26,348 nt of DNA from Flavobacteriales bacterium UBA7519 (GTDB taxonomy: Bacteria; Bacteroidota; Bacteroidia; Flavobacteriales; Weeksellaceae). Below the pieces are notes generated by a model that saw nothing but the letters and a program-made list of their open reading frames with translations, did no database searches and was not told the origin of the DNA. The translations under genes and the position numbers were made by a program. Positions 1-6,928 of the stretch are shown in pieces. The DNA lies in the NCBI GenBank assembly GCA_002476905.1, contig DLND01000131.1:1-26348 (forward strand), written 5' to 3'. Each line of letters opens with the position of its first letter. The first letter of the stretch is position 1.

Positions 1-70
1 TCCGCCCTCCGCTATTATCTTTTTGCTCGGCATAGCCTCTCGCAAAAAGGATAACCGCTCAGGTCGGGCT
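1..70. repeat. Long imperfect hairpin at the window edge
   Basis: The core is an 8-bp perfect inverted repeat, CTTTTTGC (19-26) and GCAAAAAG (42-49), enclosing GGC-ATA-GCC (29-37). Pairing continues outward with a one-base bulge (15-18 with 51-54, 11-12 with 57-58), then GCCC (4-7) with GGGC (66-69). The element may be cut by the window start. It resembles intergenic hairpin repeats I associate from memory with Chryseobacterium-type genomes. A minus-strand open frame crosses it, but nothing supports a gene there. The rest of the 1-203 gap shows only the short tandem repeat listed separately. Confidence 0.5.
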
Positions 71-177
71 GCAGATACGATGTAAAACAATTGAGGTCTT
101 TACCACAAAGTTTTGCACGGTTACAATCAACGAAATAGTTTCAATAATTCAAAAAATCGTCGCGACCTTTGATTTAA

Positions 178-198
178 AATTCAGAATTCAAAATTCAA
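178..198. repeat. Three 7-bp tandem repeats (AATTCAR) before ldcA
   Basis: AATTCAG, AATTCAA and AATTCAA follow one another with an exact 7-bp period and end 5 bases before the ATG at 204. A second period-7 array of different sequence lies before the thioredoxin gene at 14637-14657. No function is known to me. Confidence 0.6.
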
Positions 199-203
199 CA
201 CAA

Positions 204-1136
204 ATGCAAAAAATTACTTTCCCCAAACCGTTAAAAAAGTGTTCGAAGATTGCCATTATTTCCCCAGCAGGTTCTGTAGAGATTCCACAATTGGATAAAA
301 CTTTAAGATTAATCAAATCCAAAGGTTACGAACCAGTTTTAGGCGAAAATCTCTACACAAAATACCAAAACGGTTATTCATACGCTGGAACAGAAAAACA
401 GCGAATAAATGATATCAATTGGGCATTGAACGACCCAGAAATTTCTGCAATCTGGGCTTCGAGAGGAGGTTATGGTTGTCAACATTTGGTTCAGCATTTA
501 AATTTGAAAGAATTCAAAAAAAATCCAAAATGGTACATCGGATATTCTGACAATACAGTGATTCAGAGTTATTTGCTGAAAAAAGGCTTTGCTTCTATCC
601 ACGGACAAACAGTCAAAACTTCAAGTTTTGGCGTTACGGATGAGAGTTATGAATTGATTTTCGACATTTTGAAAGGTAAAAATCCAGCTTACAGAATCAA
701 TTCGAATTCGAATAATAGAGTAGGAGAGGCTTCGGGAATTTTAGTGGGCGGTAATCTCGCCTTGATTTATGCACTTCTAGGGACACCATATTCCTTCGAT
801 TTTAAAGATAAAATCCTATTTATAGAAGATATTGGTGAAAATTTTTATGCCCTGGATCGTATGATTATGAGTCTTGAATTAGCTGGTGTTTTCAAAAAAA
901 TCAAAGGATTAATTGTTGGCGGAATGACCAATATGGGAAAAGAAACAGAGAATAAAGAATACGAAGAATCCTTTGATTCATTCACGTATCAATTGATTGC
1001 AGACAGAGTTTCCAAATATGATTTTCCAACAGTTTTTGGCTTTCCAAACGGACATATTTTTGACAACAGACCATTGATTATAGGTTCAGAAGTCAAAATG
1101 AAAGTAGATAAAAAAGTACTTGTGGAGTTTAATTAA
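204..1136 (+). CDS. ldcA: LD-carboxypeptidase, peptidase family S66 (LdcA-like)
   Basis: The 310-residue protein belongs to the S66 serine peptidases, which remove the terminal D-alanine from murein tetrapeptides during cell-wall recycling. The three catalytic residues are recognisable: Ser115 in GYSD (113-116), Glu208 in FIEDIGE (206-212) and His284 in FPNGH. These fit the spacing of the family's Ser-Glu-His triad. The N-terminal half holds the nucleophile, and the C-terminal half starts near GGNLALIYALLG (182-193). I see no signal peptide, so it is probably cytoplasmic, as expected for LdcA. Length is normal. The YraN gene follows after 12 bases, so the two are probably cotranscribed. No clear -7 promoter element was found upstream. 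Some S66 members act on other peptides such as microcin C, so the murein substrate is inferred. Confidence 0.9.
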   Translation: MQKITFPKPLKKCSKIAIISPAGSVEIPQLDKTLRLIKSKGYEPVLGENLYTKYQNGYSYAGTEKQRINDINWALNDPEISAIWASRGGYGCQHLVQHLNLKEFKKNPKWYIGYSDNTVIQSYLLKKGFASIHGQTVKTSSFGVTDESYELIFDILKGKNPAYRINSNSNNRVGEASGILVGGNLALIYALLGTPYSFDFKDKILFIEDIGENFYALDRMIMSLELAGVFKKIKGLIVGGMTNMGKETENKEYEESFDSFTYQLIADRVSKYDFPTVFGFPNGHIFDNRPLIIGSEVKMKVDKKVLVEFN

Positions 1137-1148
1137 TAATAGTCCAAA

Positions 1149-1517
1149 ATGGCAGACCATAACGAATTTGGAAAGATTGCCGAAGATCTTGCGGTGGATT
1201 TTTTAGTCAAAGCAGAATATAAGATTCTTGCGCGCAATTTCCGATATCTGAAAGCGGAAATCGACATCATCGCTGAGAAGCAAAATCAAATCATCATCAT
1301 AGAAGTTAAAGCCAGAAATACAGATGCTTTTCTTGAACCGCAGGAAGCAGTTAATAAAAAGAAAATCAAGTTATTAATATCAGCTGCTAATTATTTCGTT
1401 GAAGAAAATAATATTGATAAAGAAGTCCGGTTTGATATTATTTCTGTACTTCCAAACCATCAAAAAACTTTGGAAATCAATCATATAATTGATGCTTTCC
1501 AAAGTTTTGAAATATAA
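1149..1517 (+). CDS. YraN family protein (UPF0102), predicted nuclease fold
   Basis: This 122-residue protein matches the UPF0102/YraN family, which has a PD-(D/E)xK nuclease-like core but no settled function. The visible motif runs from ILARN (26-30) through AEIDIIA (36-42) to EVKAR (52-56). Glu37, Asp39, Glu52 and Lys54 are the likely metal and catalytic positions. The family usually has Gly where this protein has Ala36. Glu12 in the first helix matches the conserved N-terminal Glu. Length is typical. It lies 12 bases after the LD-carboxypeptidase and converges on the SOD gene. In the 89-base gap, TAGACAGAT (1538-1546) can pair with ATCCGTCTA (1580-1588) with one mismatch, a weak terminator candidate. 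Confidence 0.88.
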   Translation: MADHNEFGKIAEDLAVDFLVKAEYKILARNFRYLKAEIDIIAEKQNQIIIIEVKARNTDAFLEPQEAVNKKKIKLLISAANYFVEENNIDKEVRFDIISVLPNHQKTLEINHIIDAFQSFEI

Positions 1518-1606
1518 TCTTTAGACAGGAAAGAGTATAGACAGATCTATAACAGATTACCGATTATTGTTTGTTATATATCCGTCTATTATCATCAAAA
1601 TCTATA

Positions 1607-2107
1607 CTACTTTATCTCCACACACCCAATTCTTCCTCCTGCATTTCCAGTGGGTTGCGTATGAAAATCATCAACTCCTGCGTGGATCACAATAGATTTT
1701 CCGATAATGTTTTTCATTGGGTCATCACATCCAAGACACCATTTATCCGTTGAAAATATCAGACGAGACTTCCCGTCTTTGTCTGCATCCAGATTACCGA
1801 TATCACCCATATGAAAATGATCGGACTTCCATTTTCCGTGGTCATCTTTAGAAGGATTCCAGTGGCCGCCGGCAGAAGATGCATCAGTAGCACTGCAGTT
1901 CCCAAACTCGTGGATATGAACGGCATGCAATCCTGGTTTGAGTTTGAATACGCTAAGATCCATTTCTACTTTACCTTTTTTCTGAATAAACGTTGCCGTT
2001 CCCTGTGTTTCCGTATACGATTTTGGTCGGACAACATACTGTTTAGAAATTGTTTTGCAGGATGCCAGTGATAGACCGGCAATTCCAATGAGTATTAACT
2101 TTTTCAT
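1607..2107 (-). CDS. sodC: Cu/Zn superoxide dismutase, lipoprotein
   Basis: The 166-residue protein has a lipoprotein signal with lipobox LASC (Cys17), so it should be anchored in the cell envelope, where it would dismutate superoxide. Copper ligands are His64 and His66 (HIH), His82 and His142. Zinc ligands are His82, His90, His99 and Asp102 (HMGD). The conserved disulfide is Cys71 with Cys162, and the active-site Arg is Arg159 in GGRIGC. All positions match the family pattern. Unusual is an extra CxxC, Cys124-Leu-Gly-Cys127, in the loop before the IVIH strand. A possible -7 element, TATATTCG (one mismatch), lies at 2129-2136 on the minus strand. It is divergent from the TonB receptor gene. 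Confidence 0.93.
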   Translation of the reverse strand: MKKLILIGIAGLSLASCKTISKQYVVRPKSYTETQGTATFIQKKGKVEMDLSVFKLKPGLHAVHIHEFGNCSATDASSAGGHWNPSKDDHGKWKSDHFHMGDIGNLDADKDGKSRLIFSTDKWCLGCDDPMKNIIGKSIVIHAGVDDFHTQPTGNAGGRIGCVEIK

Positions 2108-2164
2108 ATTATAGTTTATTTATTTTATCGAATATAACAATTTTGAAGCCAATGTAATGGGAAT

Positions 2165-2180
2165 TGTTTTACGTGAAACA
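2165..2180. promoter_or_regulatory. parS-like palindrome
   Basis: The 16-mer TGTTTTACGTGAAACA matches the widespread bacterial ParB-binding site TGTTTCACGTGAAACA at 15 of 16 positions, differing at position 6 (T for C). The symmetry ends exactly at the 16-bp boundary. It lies between the divergent SOD and TonB receptor genes. It could be a real parS centromere site or another regulator's palindrome. Only one copy was noticed in the window. Confidence 0.5.
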
Positions 2181-2189
2181 TTGACGGCT

Positions 2190-2230
2190 CGGTAGTAAAT
2201 TTTAACAGTTCGGTAACAATTAATTCGGTA
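2190..2230. promoter_or_regulatory. Three CGGTA direct repeats upstream of TonB receptor
   Basis: CGGTA occurs at 2190-2194, 2211-2215 and 2226-2230, the last two preceded by TT. Spacings are 21 and 15 bases. All lie 17-57 bases upstream of the -7 element of the TonB receptor gene, where an activator could bind. No regulator is assigned. Confidence 0.35.
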
Positions 2231-2246
2231 TTGCCAGCAACAGAAA

Positions 2247-2254
2247 TATCTTTG
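2247..2254 (+). promoter_or_regulatory. -7 promoter element for TonB receptor
   Basis: TATCTTTG is a perfect match to the Bacteroidota -7 consensus TAnnTTTG and lies 16 bases before the ATG at 2271. No correctly spaced -33 TTG is obvious. The surrounding 14 bases recur at 4579-4592. Confidence 0.6.
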
Positions 2255-2270
2255 AATCAAAATTAATATT

Positions 2271-4517
2271 ATGAGAGCGCAACGCAGAATCATTACACTA
2301 TTATTTCTTTTGACAGGTTTTACTATTTGGGCACAAACCACTGTTTCTGGAAAGGTAACTTATAGAAATAAACCGCTGAAAGACATTAATGTAACACTTA
2401 AGGATACCTATGATGGAGCAACTACTGATGCAAATGGAAGTTATTCCTTTACAACTACGGAAAGCGGAGATAAAACATTGGTTTTTACGGGAAAAGATTA
2501 TGATGCGATAGAGTTACCGGTCAGAATTGATGGAATAGATGTCGTTCTGAATGCCACTCTTAAGGAGCAGGTTAATGAAATCAATGCCGTTGTCATTACC
2601 GCGGGAAGCATAGAAGCGAGTGATAAAAAACGGGCAACAGCGCTGCTAACGCCATTGGATATTTATACAACAGCTGGTGCCAATGCACAGATCTCTTCGG
2701 CACTTGGCTATTTGCCGGGAGTGCAGAAAGTAGGAGAGAGCGAAGGTTTGTTTGTGAGAGGAGGATCTGGGACGGAAACTAAAATCTTTATAGATGGTAA
2801 TCTGGTTAATAGTTATTTTACTAATTCGGTTCCGGGAATAGCCGGAAGAGACCGCTTCAACACTTCCTTGTTTAAGGGTAACGTGTTTTCCAGCGGTGGA
2901 TATTCGGCGCTTTACGGCCAGGCTTTATCTTCGGTTTTAATCCTGGAAAGTGTGGATTTGCCAGAACAAACTTCTTTTGATTTTGGAGTTTCTCCGATTT
3001 TCCTAAGTGCTAATTATCAGAAACTTAATCAAGAAAAAACAGCTTCTTGGGGCGTTGCCGGTAGTTATTCGAATCTTGGACTGATGGGAAAATTGTTAAA
3101 CTTCAATACAGATTTTGATAAATATCCACAAGATTATGGCTTCGATGGAAACTTTAGAATTAAAACCAAAAAAGGTGGTTTTATCAAATACTATGGAAGT
3201 GTAGATGAAAATAAAATGGCAGTAGAATCTGCAAGCTTGGAAAAGGATTCTGACAGGAATCTGGTAAGCCTAAAAGGTCAGAATATGTTTCATAACTTAT
3301 CTTACAGAGAAAAATTTGGAAAGTATTTGCTTAATATCGGGAGCTCCTATACTTACAATTTTAACGATCTGAATTTCTCCACTTTTAAAAATAATACAGA
3401 GCAATCCAATATGCCTATTACAAACAAGTCTAATTATATCAATGCAAAAGCAGTTCTGGAAAGTAAAATTAACCGCGCAAGCATTATAAGAGCAGGATTT
3501 GAACTGAACAATGCAGATGAAACGATGAAATATGGATCATTCGAAAGAAATTATAAAGACTTGATATCATCATTCTTTGCAGAAACAGATTTGATTTTTA
3601 CCAATAATTTATCGGCTAAAATTGGCGCAAGAGCTGAGCGTTCATCTTACTTAGATCAATGGAACTTCTCACCAAGAGCGGCTTTGGCCTACAGGATATC
3701 GCCACAGTGGACCACATCTTTGGCTTACGGGATTTTTTATCAGAATCCGGAAAGCAAATATATTTTCAGCAATCAGTTTAGTTTTCAGAGAGCAGATCAT
3801 TACATCTTTCAGATTCAGAAAAATTCTGATGGCAGAAGTCTAAGGTTCGAAGCTTTTTATAAAAAATATGGTGATCTTATTAAAACCACCGCTTTGGCCA
3901 ATATAAATCAGTCTGCCACAAATAACCAATACCAGATAGCTTATGACAACAGCGGAAGTGGCTTTGCGAAAGGAATCGAATTGTTCTGGAGAGATAAAAA
4001 GACTTTTAAAGAAATTGATTACTGGCTTACTTATTCTTACCTCGACTCTAAAAGAGACTTCTTAAACTATCCTTTTAGTTTAGCACCTAATTTTGCATCA
4101 AAACATACCTTTAACGCTGTTGCCAAAAAGTTTATCACGAATTGGAAAACCAGATTCAACCTTTCTTATACTTATTCCAAAGGGAGACCATATTATAACA
4201 TTATAACGAAAGAGGATAACAACGGAAAACTTGTCAATGTTCTTGATAATTCCGGGAGATTGAAAGATTACAGCGGATTGAATTTCAGTGTGAATTATGT
4301 TCCAAGTGTTGGGAAGAAAGATTCGAAATCGTTTACAGTATTTGTTTTGAGTATCAATAATATTCTAGGGAATAAGAATGTTTACGGATACAATTACTCG
4401 TCAAACGGAAAAAGCAGAACTGCAGTGGTGCCACCGGTCAATACTTTTATTTTTGTAGGTGTATTTGTAAGTTTTGGAGTTGATAAGACCAATGATGCGA
4501 TTAATAATAATTTGTAA
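2271..4517 (+). CDS. TonB-dependent outer-membrane receptor with carboxypeptidase-like N-terminal domain
   Basis: The 748-residue protein has a signal peptide of about 21 residues (cleavage after WAQ). It continues with a carboxypeptidase-regulatory-like beta-sandwich (about 24-95; SGKVTYRNKPL), then a TonB plug domain (about 100-235; LGYLPGVQKV, GLFVRGG, IFIDGNLV, SALYGQA). The rest is a beta-barrel rich in aromatic residues and alternating strands. It should take up a substrate across the outer membrane using energy from TonB-ExbBD. The substrate cannot be read from the sequence. There is no SusD-like partner, so it is not a typical SusCD system. The last strand is followed by about 11 extra residues (DKTNDAINNNL). 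The next gene encodes a secreted TPR-like protein under its own similar promoter. Confidence 0.92.
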   Translation: MRAQRRIITLLFLLTGFTIWAQTTVSGKVTYRNKPLKDINVTLKDTYDGATTDANGSYSFTTTESGDKTLVFTGKDYDAIELPVRIDGIDVVLNATLKEQVNEINAVVITAGSIEASDKKRATALLTPLDIYTTAGANAQISSALGYLPGVQKVGESEGLFVRGGSGTETKIFIDGNLVNSYFTNSVPGIAGRDRFNTSLFKGNVFSSGGYSALYGQALSSVLILESVDLPEQTSFDFGVSPIFLSANYQKLNQEKTASWGVAGSYSNLGLMGKLLNFNTDFDKYPQDYGFDGNFRIKTKKGGFIKYYGSVDENKMAVESASLEKDSDRNLVSLKGQNMFHNLSYREKFGKYLLNIGSSYTYNFNDLNFSTFKNNTEQSNMPITNKSNYINAKAVLESKINRASIIRAGFELNNADETMKYGSFERNYKDLISSFFAETDLIFTNNLSAKIGARAERSSYLDQWNFSPRAALAYRISPQWTTSLAYGIFYQNPESKYIFSNQFSFQRADHYIFQIQKNSDGRSLRFEAFYKKYGDLIKTTALANINQSATNNQYQIAYDNSGSGFAKGIELFWRDKKTFKEIDYWLTYSYLDSKRDFLNYPFSLAPNFASKHTFNAVAKKFITNWKTRFNLSYTYSKGRPYYNIITKEDNNGKLVNVLDNSGRLKDYSGLNFSVNYVPSVGKKDSKSFTVFVLSINNILGNKNVYGYNYSSNGKSRTAVVPPVNTFIFVGVFVSFGVDKTNDAINNNL

Positions 4518-4579
4518 CGACTCAGTCATCAAAAATTACGGTTCAGAAGAGTAAAATTTAAACAAACTGAAACTCATTA

Positions 4580-4587
4580 TATCTTTG
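4580..4587 (+). promoter_or_regulatory. -7 promoter element for the TPR-like gene
   Basis: TATCTTTG matches TAnnTTTG perfectly and lies 37 bases before the ATG at 4625. The stretch 4579-4592 is identical to 2246-2259 before the TonB receptor gene. No clear -33 element was seen. Confidence 0.55.
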
Positions 4588-4624
4588 AATCAGAAATTTA
4601 AAATAACAACTAAAAATATTCAAA

Positions 4625-5266
4625 ATGAAAAAATTAATCTTAACAATCAGCCTTTCTTTAATAGGATTTACAGCTTTTGCTCAAACTGTTTTTGAAAAAA
4701 CAATGACTGAAAAAATTGCTAAAGTGGAAGACCATAAAACAACAGAAGAATTTACAGCGCTTGCTAATGATTTTGACAGAATCGCTACAAAGGAAAGTAC
4801 CAATTGGCTACCCTACTATTACGCTGCATTTGCAACAATTCAGAAAGGCAGACTTATGATGCAATCCGGAAAAACTGATGAATTGGATGCAGTAGCTGCA
4901 GAGGCGGAAAAATACATTGCAAAAGCAGACGCTATTAGCCCAAATAATGCTGAGCTTTTTATCCTTAAGAAATTGACCAGCAGACTAAGAATGATGACAG
5001 ATCCGATGAGCCGATACATGAGCGAATCTCCCATTGCTCAGCAGGCATTGGAAAAGGCAGAATCTCTAGATCCCAACAATCCGAGAATTACGATTCTTAA
5101 AGCGGAAGACGCCTATTTCACTCCAGAGCAGTTTGGAGGAAGTAAATCTAAAGGTACAGAACTTTTCAAAAAAGCCCTAGAACAGTTTGCAACCTACAAG
5201 CCAAAAACTTCTTTGCATCCTACTTGGGGAAAAGCCGAAGCACAATATTTTCTTAATCAAAAATAA
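4625..5266 (+). CDS. Secreted TPR-like protein of unknown function
   Basis: The 213-residue protein begins with a signal peptide (about 1-19, ending FAFAQ-like at TAFAQ), so it is exported. The rest is helical. Two stretches look like tetratricopeptide-type helix pairs: one around 88-115 (EAEKYIAKADAISPNNAELF) and one around 137-160, ending in SLDPNNPRI. An Ala/Tyr-rich helix near 64-80 may be another unit. Proteins of this type often sit beside TonB receptors in Flavobacteriia, but their role is not known. The gene has its own promoter-like element and is followed by a strong terminator, so it may be transcribed both alone and by readthrough from the receptor gene. Confidence 0.8.
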   Translation: MKKLILTISLSLIGFTAFAQTVFEKTMTEKIAKVEDHKTTEEFTALANDFDRIATKESTNWLPYYYAAFATIQKGRLMMQSGKTDELDAVAAEAEKYIAKADAISPNNAELFILKKLTSRLRMMTDPMSRYMSESPIAQQALEKAESLDPNNPRITILKAEDAYFTPEQFGGSKSKGTELFKKALEQFATYKPKTSLHPTWGKAEAQYFLNQK

Positions 5267-5289
5267 AACACATTTTTATATTAACAAGG

Positions 5290-5313
5290 CCCTCGCTCAG
5301 CGAGGGTTTTTTT
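5290..5313 (+). terminator. Rho-independent terminator after the TPR-like gene
   Basis: A GC-rich hairpin with arms CCCTCGC (5290-5296) and GCGAGGG (5300-5306) and a 3-base loop is followed by seven T (5307-5313). It starts 24 bases after the stop codon. Confidence 0.92.
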
Positions 5314-5396
5314 GTTGTAGATCGCATCTTTCAATTATTTAACATCTAATTTGAAAATTAGTTTATGAATAGCAGTATTCCCATTAATCAAATTCT

Positions 5397-5404
5397 TATT
5401 TTTG
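5397..5404 (+). promoter_or_regulatory. -7 promoter element for the DUF4271-hemD pair
   Basis: TATTTTTG matches TAnnTTTG and ends 16 bases before the TTG start at 5421, predicting a leader of only about 10 bases. Confidence 0.5.
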
Positions 5405-5420
5405 CAAAAATTTTTAGCCG

Positions 5421-6059
5421 TTGATAAGGATTGTAGAACATAATGATTGGGTGGCATATTGTATTCTTGGGAGTATCTTTGTCTACATTATCCTTTTATC
5501 TGTTTTTCAGAGAGATGCGAATGTCAAAGATTTTCTGATGCAAAAAATAGAAGATTCCAGTAATCTTACACCCACCTGGATCATCGTTTCGTTCGTTAGA
5601 TGTTTGATGCTGGCATTGCTGCTATCACAGTTTGTTCCGGTGATTCCTAAAGCTGTATCAGATATCCATATTTTTGGATTGGAGCTTAATAAATTCGGAT
5701 TTACTCTAATTACATTGCTCATTTTTGATTTCTTGAGGAATATTCTCACATTTCTGTTCTATTCCAGCGTTGGAAGTAATAAAAATCTGAAAAATCTTAC
5801 GCTCATCGCAAGCAAATTCTTTTTTCTGGAATCAATAGGTTTTATTATACTGAGTTTTATTCTTTATTACTATCCGGTAGATTTGGTACAATATTTTTAT
5901 ATAATTATTTTCCTGTTTATGGGATCATTCATATTAAAAAATCTAATATATATTTTCCATAACCAGCCTATATTGCCGGAAAAGTGGTATTATAAATTTT
6001 TGTATATTTGCACGCTTCAAATAGTACCCGTTTTAGTACTTTGGAAGTTCTTGTTTTAA
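5421..6059 (+). CDS. DUF4271 integral membrane protein
   Basis: The 212-residue hydrophobic protein has about six predicted membrane segments, roughly at 10-28, 52-72, 92-114, 125-148, 155-175 and 190-210. It resembles the DUF4271 family of Bacteroidota, which has no known biochemical function. The start is TTG: an in-frame TAG at 5415-5417 rules out extension, and the next Met lies about 40 residues in, beyond the first membrane segment. The hemD gene begins 24 bases after its stop. In Flavobacteriia I recall DUF4271 beside hemD repeatedly, which suggests cotranscription, but a role in heme synthesis is only inference. Confidence 0.85.
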   Translation: MIRIVEHNDWVAYCILGSIFVYIILLSVFQRDANVKDFLMQKIEDSSNLTPTWIIVSFVRCLMLALLLSQFVPVIPKAVSDIHIFGLELNKFGFTLITLLIFDFLRNILTFLFYSSVGSNKNLKNLTLIASKFFFLESIGFIILSFILYYYPVDLVQYFYIIIFLFMGSFILKNLIYIFHNQPILPEKWYYKFLYICTLQIVPVLVLWKFLF

Positions 6060-6083
6060 TAAATGTAACCAACACGTTTTGAG

Positions 6084-6824
6084 ATGAAAATCAAATCTAT
6101 TTTAGTTTCACAGCCCGCTCCGAATGAGTCTTCACCTTATTTGGAAATTGCTAAAAAGGAAAAAATCAAGATCGATTTTCGGCCTTTTATTCATGTACAA
6201 GGAGTGGATGCCAAAGAGCTTAGAACTCAGAAAATCGACCTGACACAATACACAGGCATTATTTTCACGAGCAAAAATGCAGTGGATCATTATTTTCGTC
6301 TAGCAGAGGAAATGAGATTTGCCGTTCCGGATTCTATGCGTTACATCTGCCAGTCAGAGGCCATCGCAAATTATCTTCAGAAGCATATCGTTTACAGAAA
6401 AAGAAAAATCAGCTTTGGTGAGAAGAATTTTTCTGATCTTTCGCCGCTGTTCAAGAAACATCCAAGTGAAAAATATCTGCTACCTTCTTCTGATATCCTT
6501 ACTCCGGAAATCCCGCGTGTACTAGATGCTGCCAATCTGGACTGGACGAGGGCGATTATGTACAAAACAGTTGCCAGTGATTTGACAGACATCAATGTGA
6601 AGGAATACGATATGTTGGTTTTCTTCAGTCCTCAAGGAATTAAATCGTTAGGAATGAACTTTCCGGATTTTAAGCAAGAGGAAACCAAGATTGCTGTCTT
6701 TGGAACCACAACCCAAGCTGCGGCGGAAGAAGCGGGTCTCACGGTGAACGTGATGGCGCCTAGTAAAGAAACACCGTCTATGACTATGGCGATAGAAAAA
6801 TATATCAGAAGCATTAATAAGTAG
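6084..6824 (+). CDS. hemD: Uroporphyrinogen-III synthase
   Basis: The 246-residue protein fits the HemD family, which cyclises hydroxymethylbilane to uroporphyrinogen III with inversion of ring D in tetrapyrrole synthesis. Family features are the opening VSQPAP, then the segment GIIFTSKNAVDHYF (about 53-66), and the second-domain segments YDMLVFFSPQGIKSL and IAVFGTTTQAAAEEAGL. Together they give the two alpha/beta domains of the fold. HemD is poorly conserved in sequence, so the call rests on these motifs, on length and on the DUF4271 neighbour. The protein is soluble. A terminator follows 22 bases after the stop, closing a two-gene unit. Confidence 0.88.
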   Translation: MKIKSILVSQPAPNESSPYLEIAKKEKIKIDFRPFIHVQGVDAKELRTQKIDLTQYTGIIFTSKNAVDHYFRLAEEMRFAVPDSMRYICQSEAIANYLQKHIVYRKRKISFGEKNFSDLSPLFKKHPSEKYLLPSSDILTPEIPRVLDAANLDWTRAIMYKTVASDLTDINVKEYDMLVFFSPQGIKSLGMNFPDFKQEETKIAVFGTTTQAAAEEAGLTVNVMAPSKETPSMTMAIEKYIRSINK

Positions 6825-6846
6825 ATTTTTGCTGAGATAAAATAAA

Positions 6847-6875
6847 ACCGTCCCTCAATTTTGGGATGGTTTTTT
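6847..6875 (+). terminator. Rho-independent terminator after hemD
   Basis: ACCGTCCC (6847-6854) pairs with GGGATGGT (6863-6870), including one G-T pair, across an 8-base loop, followed by five further T. Confidence 0.85.
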
Positions 6876-6878
6876 GTT

Positions 6879-6886
6879 TACATTTG
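6879..6886 (+). promoter_or_regulatory. -7 promoter element for oligopeptidase B
   Basis: TACATTTG matches TAnnTTTG and lies directly after the hemD terminator, 42 bases before the ATG at 6929. A TTTG at 6860-6863 is spaced only 15 bases away, slightly short for a -33 element. Confidence 0.55.
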
Positions 6887-6928
6887 TTTAATCTGAAGTA
6901 ATTAAGGCTAAGAATTGATTTAAAAGAA

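Noticed and set aside
1..117. Minus-strand open frame running off the left edge
   Set aside because: About 39 codons with no good start, largely encoded by the hairpin repeat itself.
2120..2341. Minus-strand open frame of 73 codons overlapping the TonB receptor start
   Set aside because: It overlaps promoter sequences and the well-supported receptor N-terminus and has no protein-like character.
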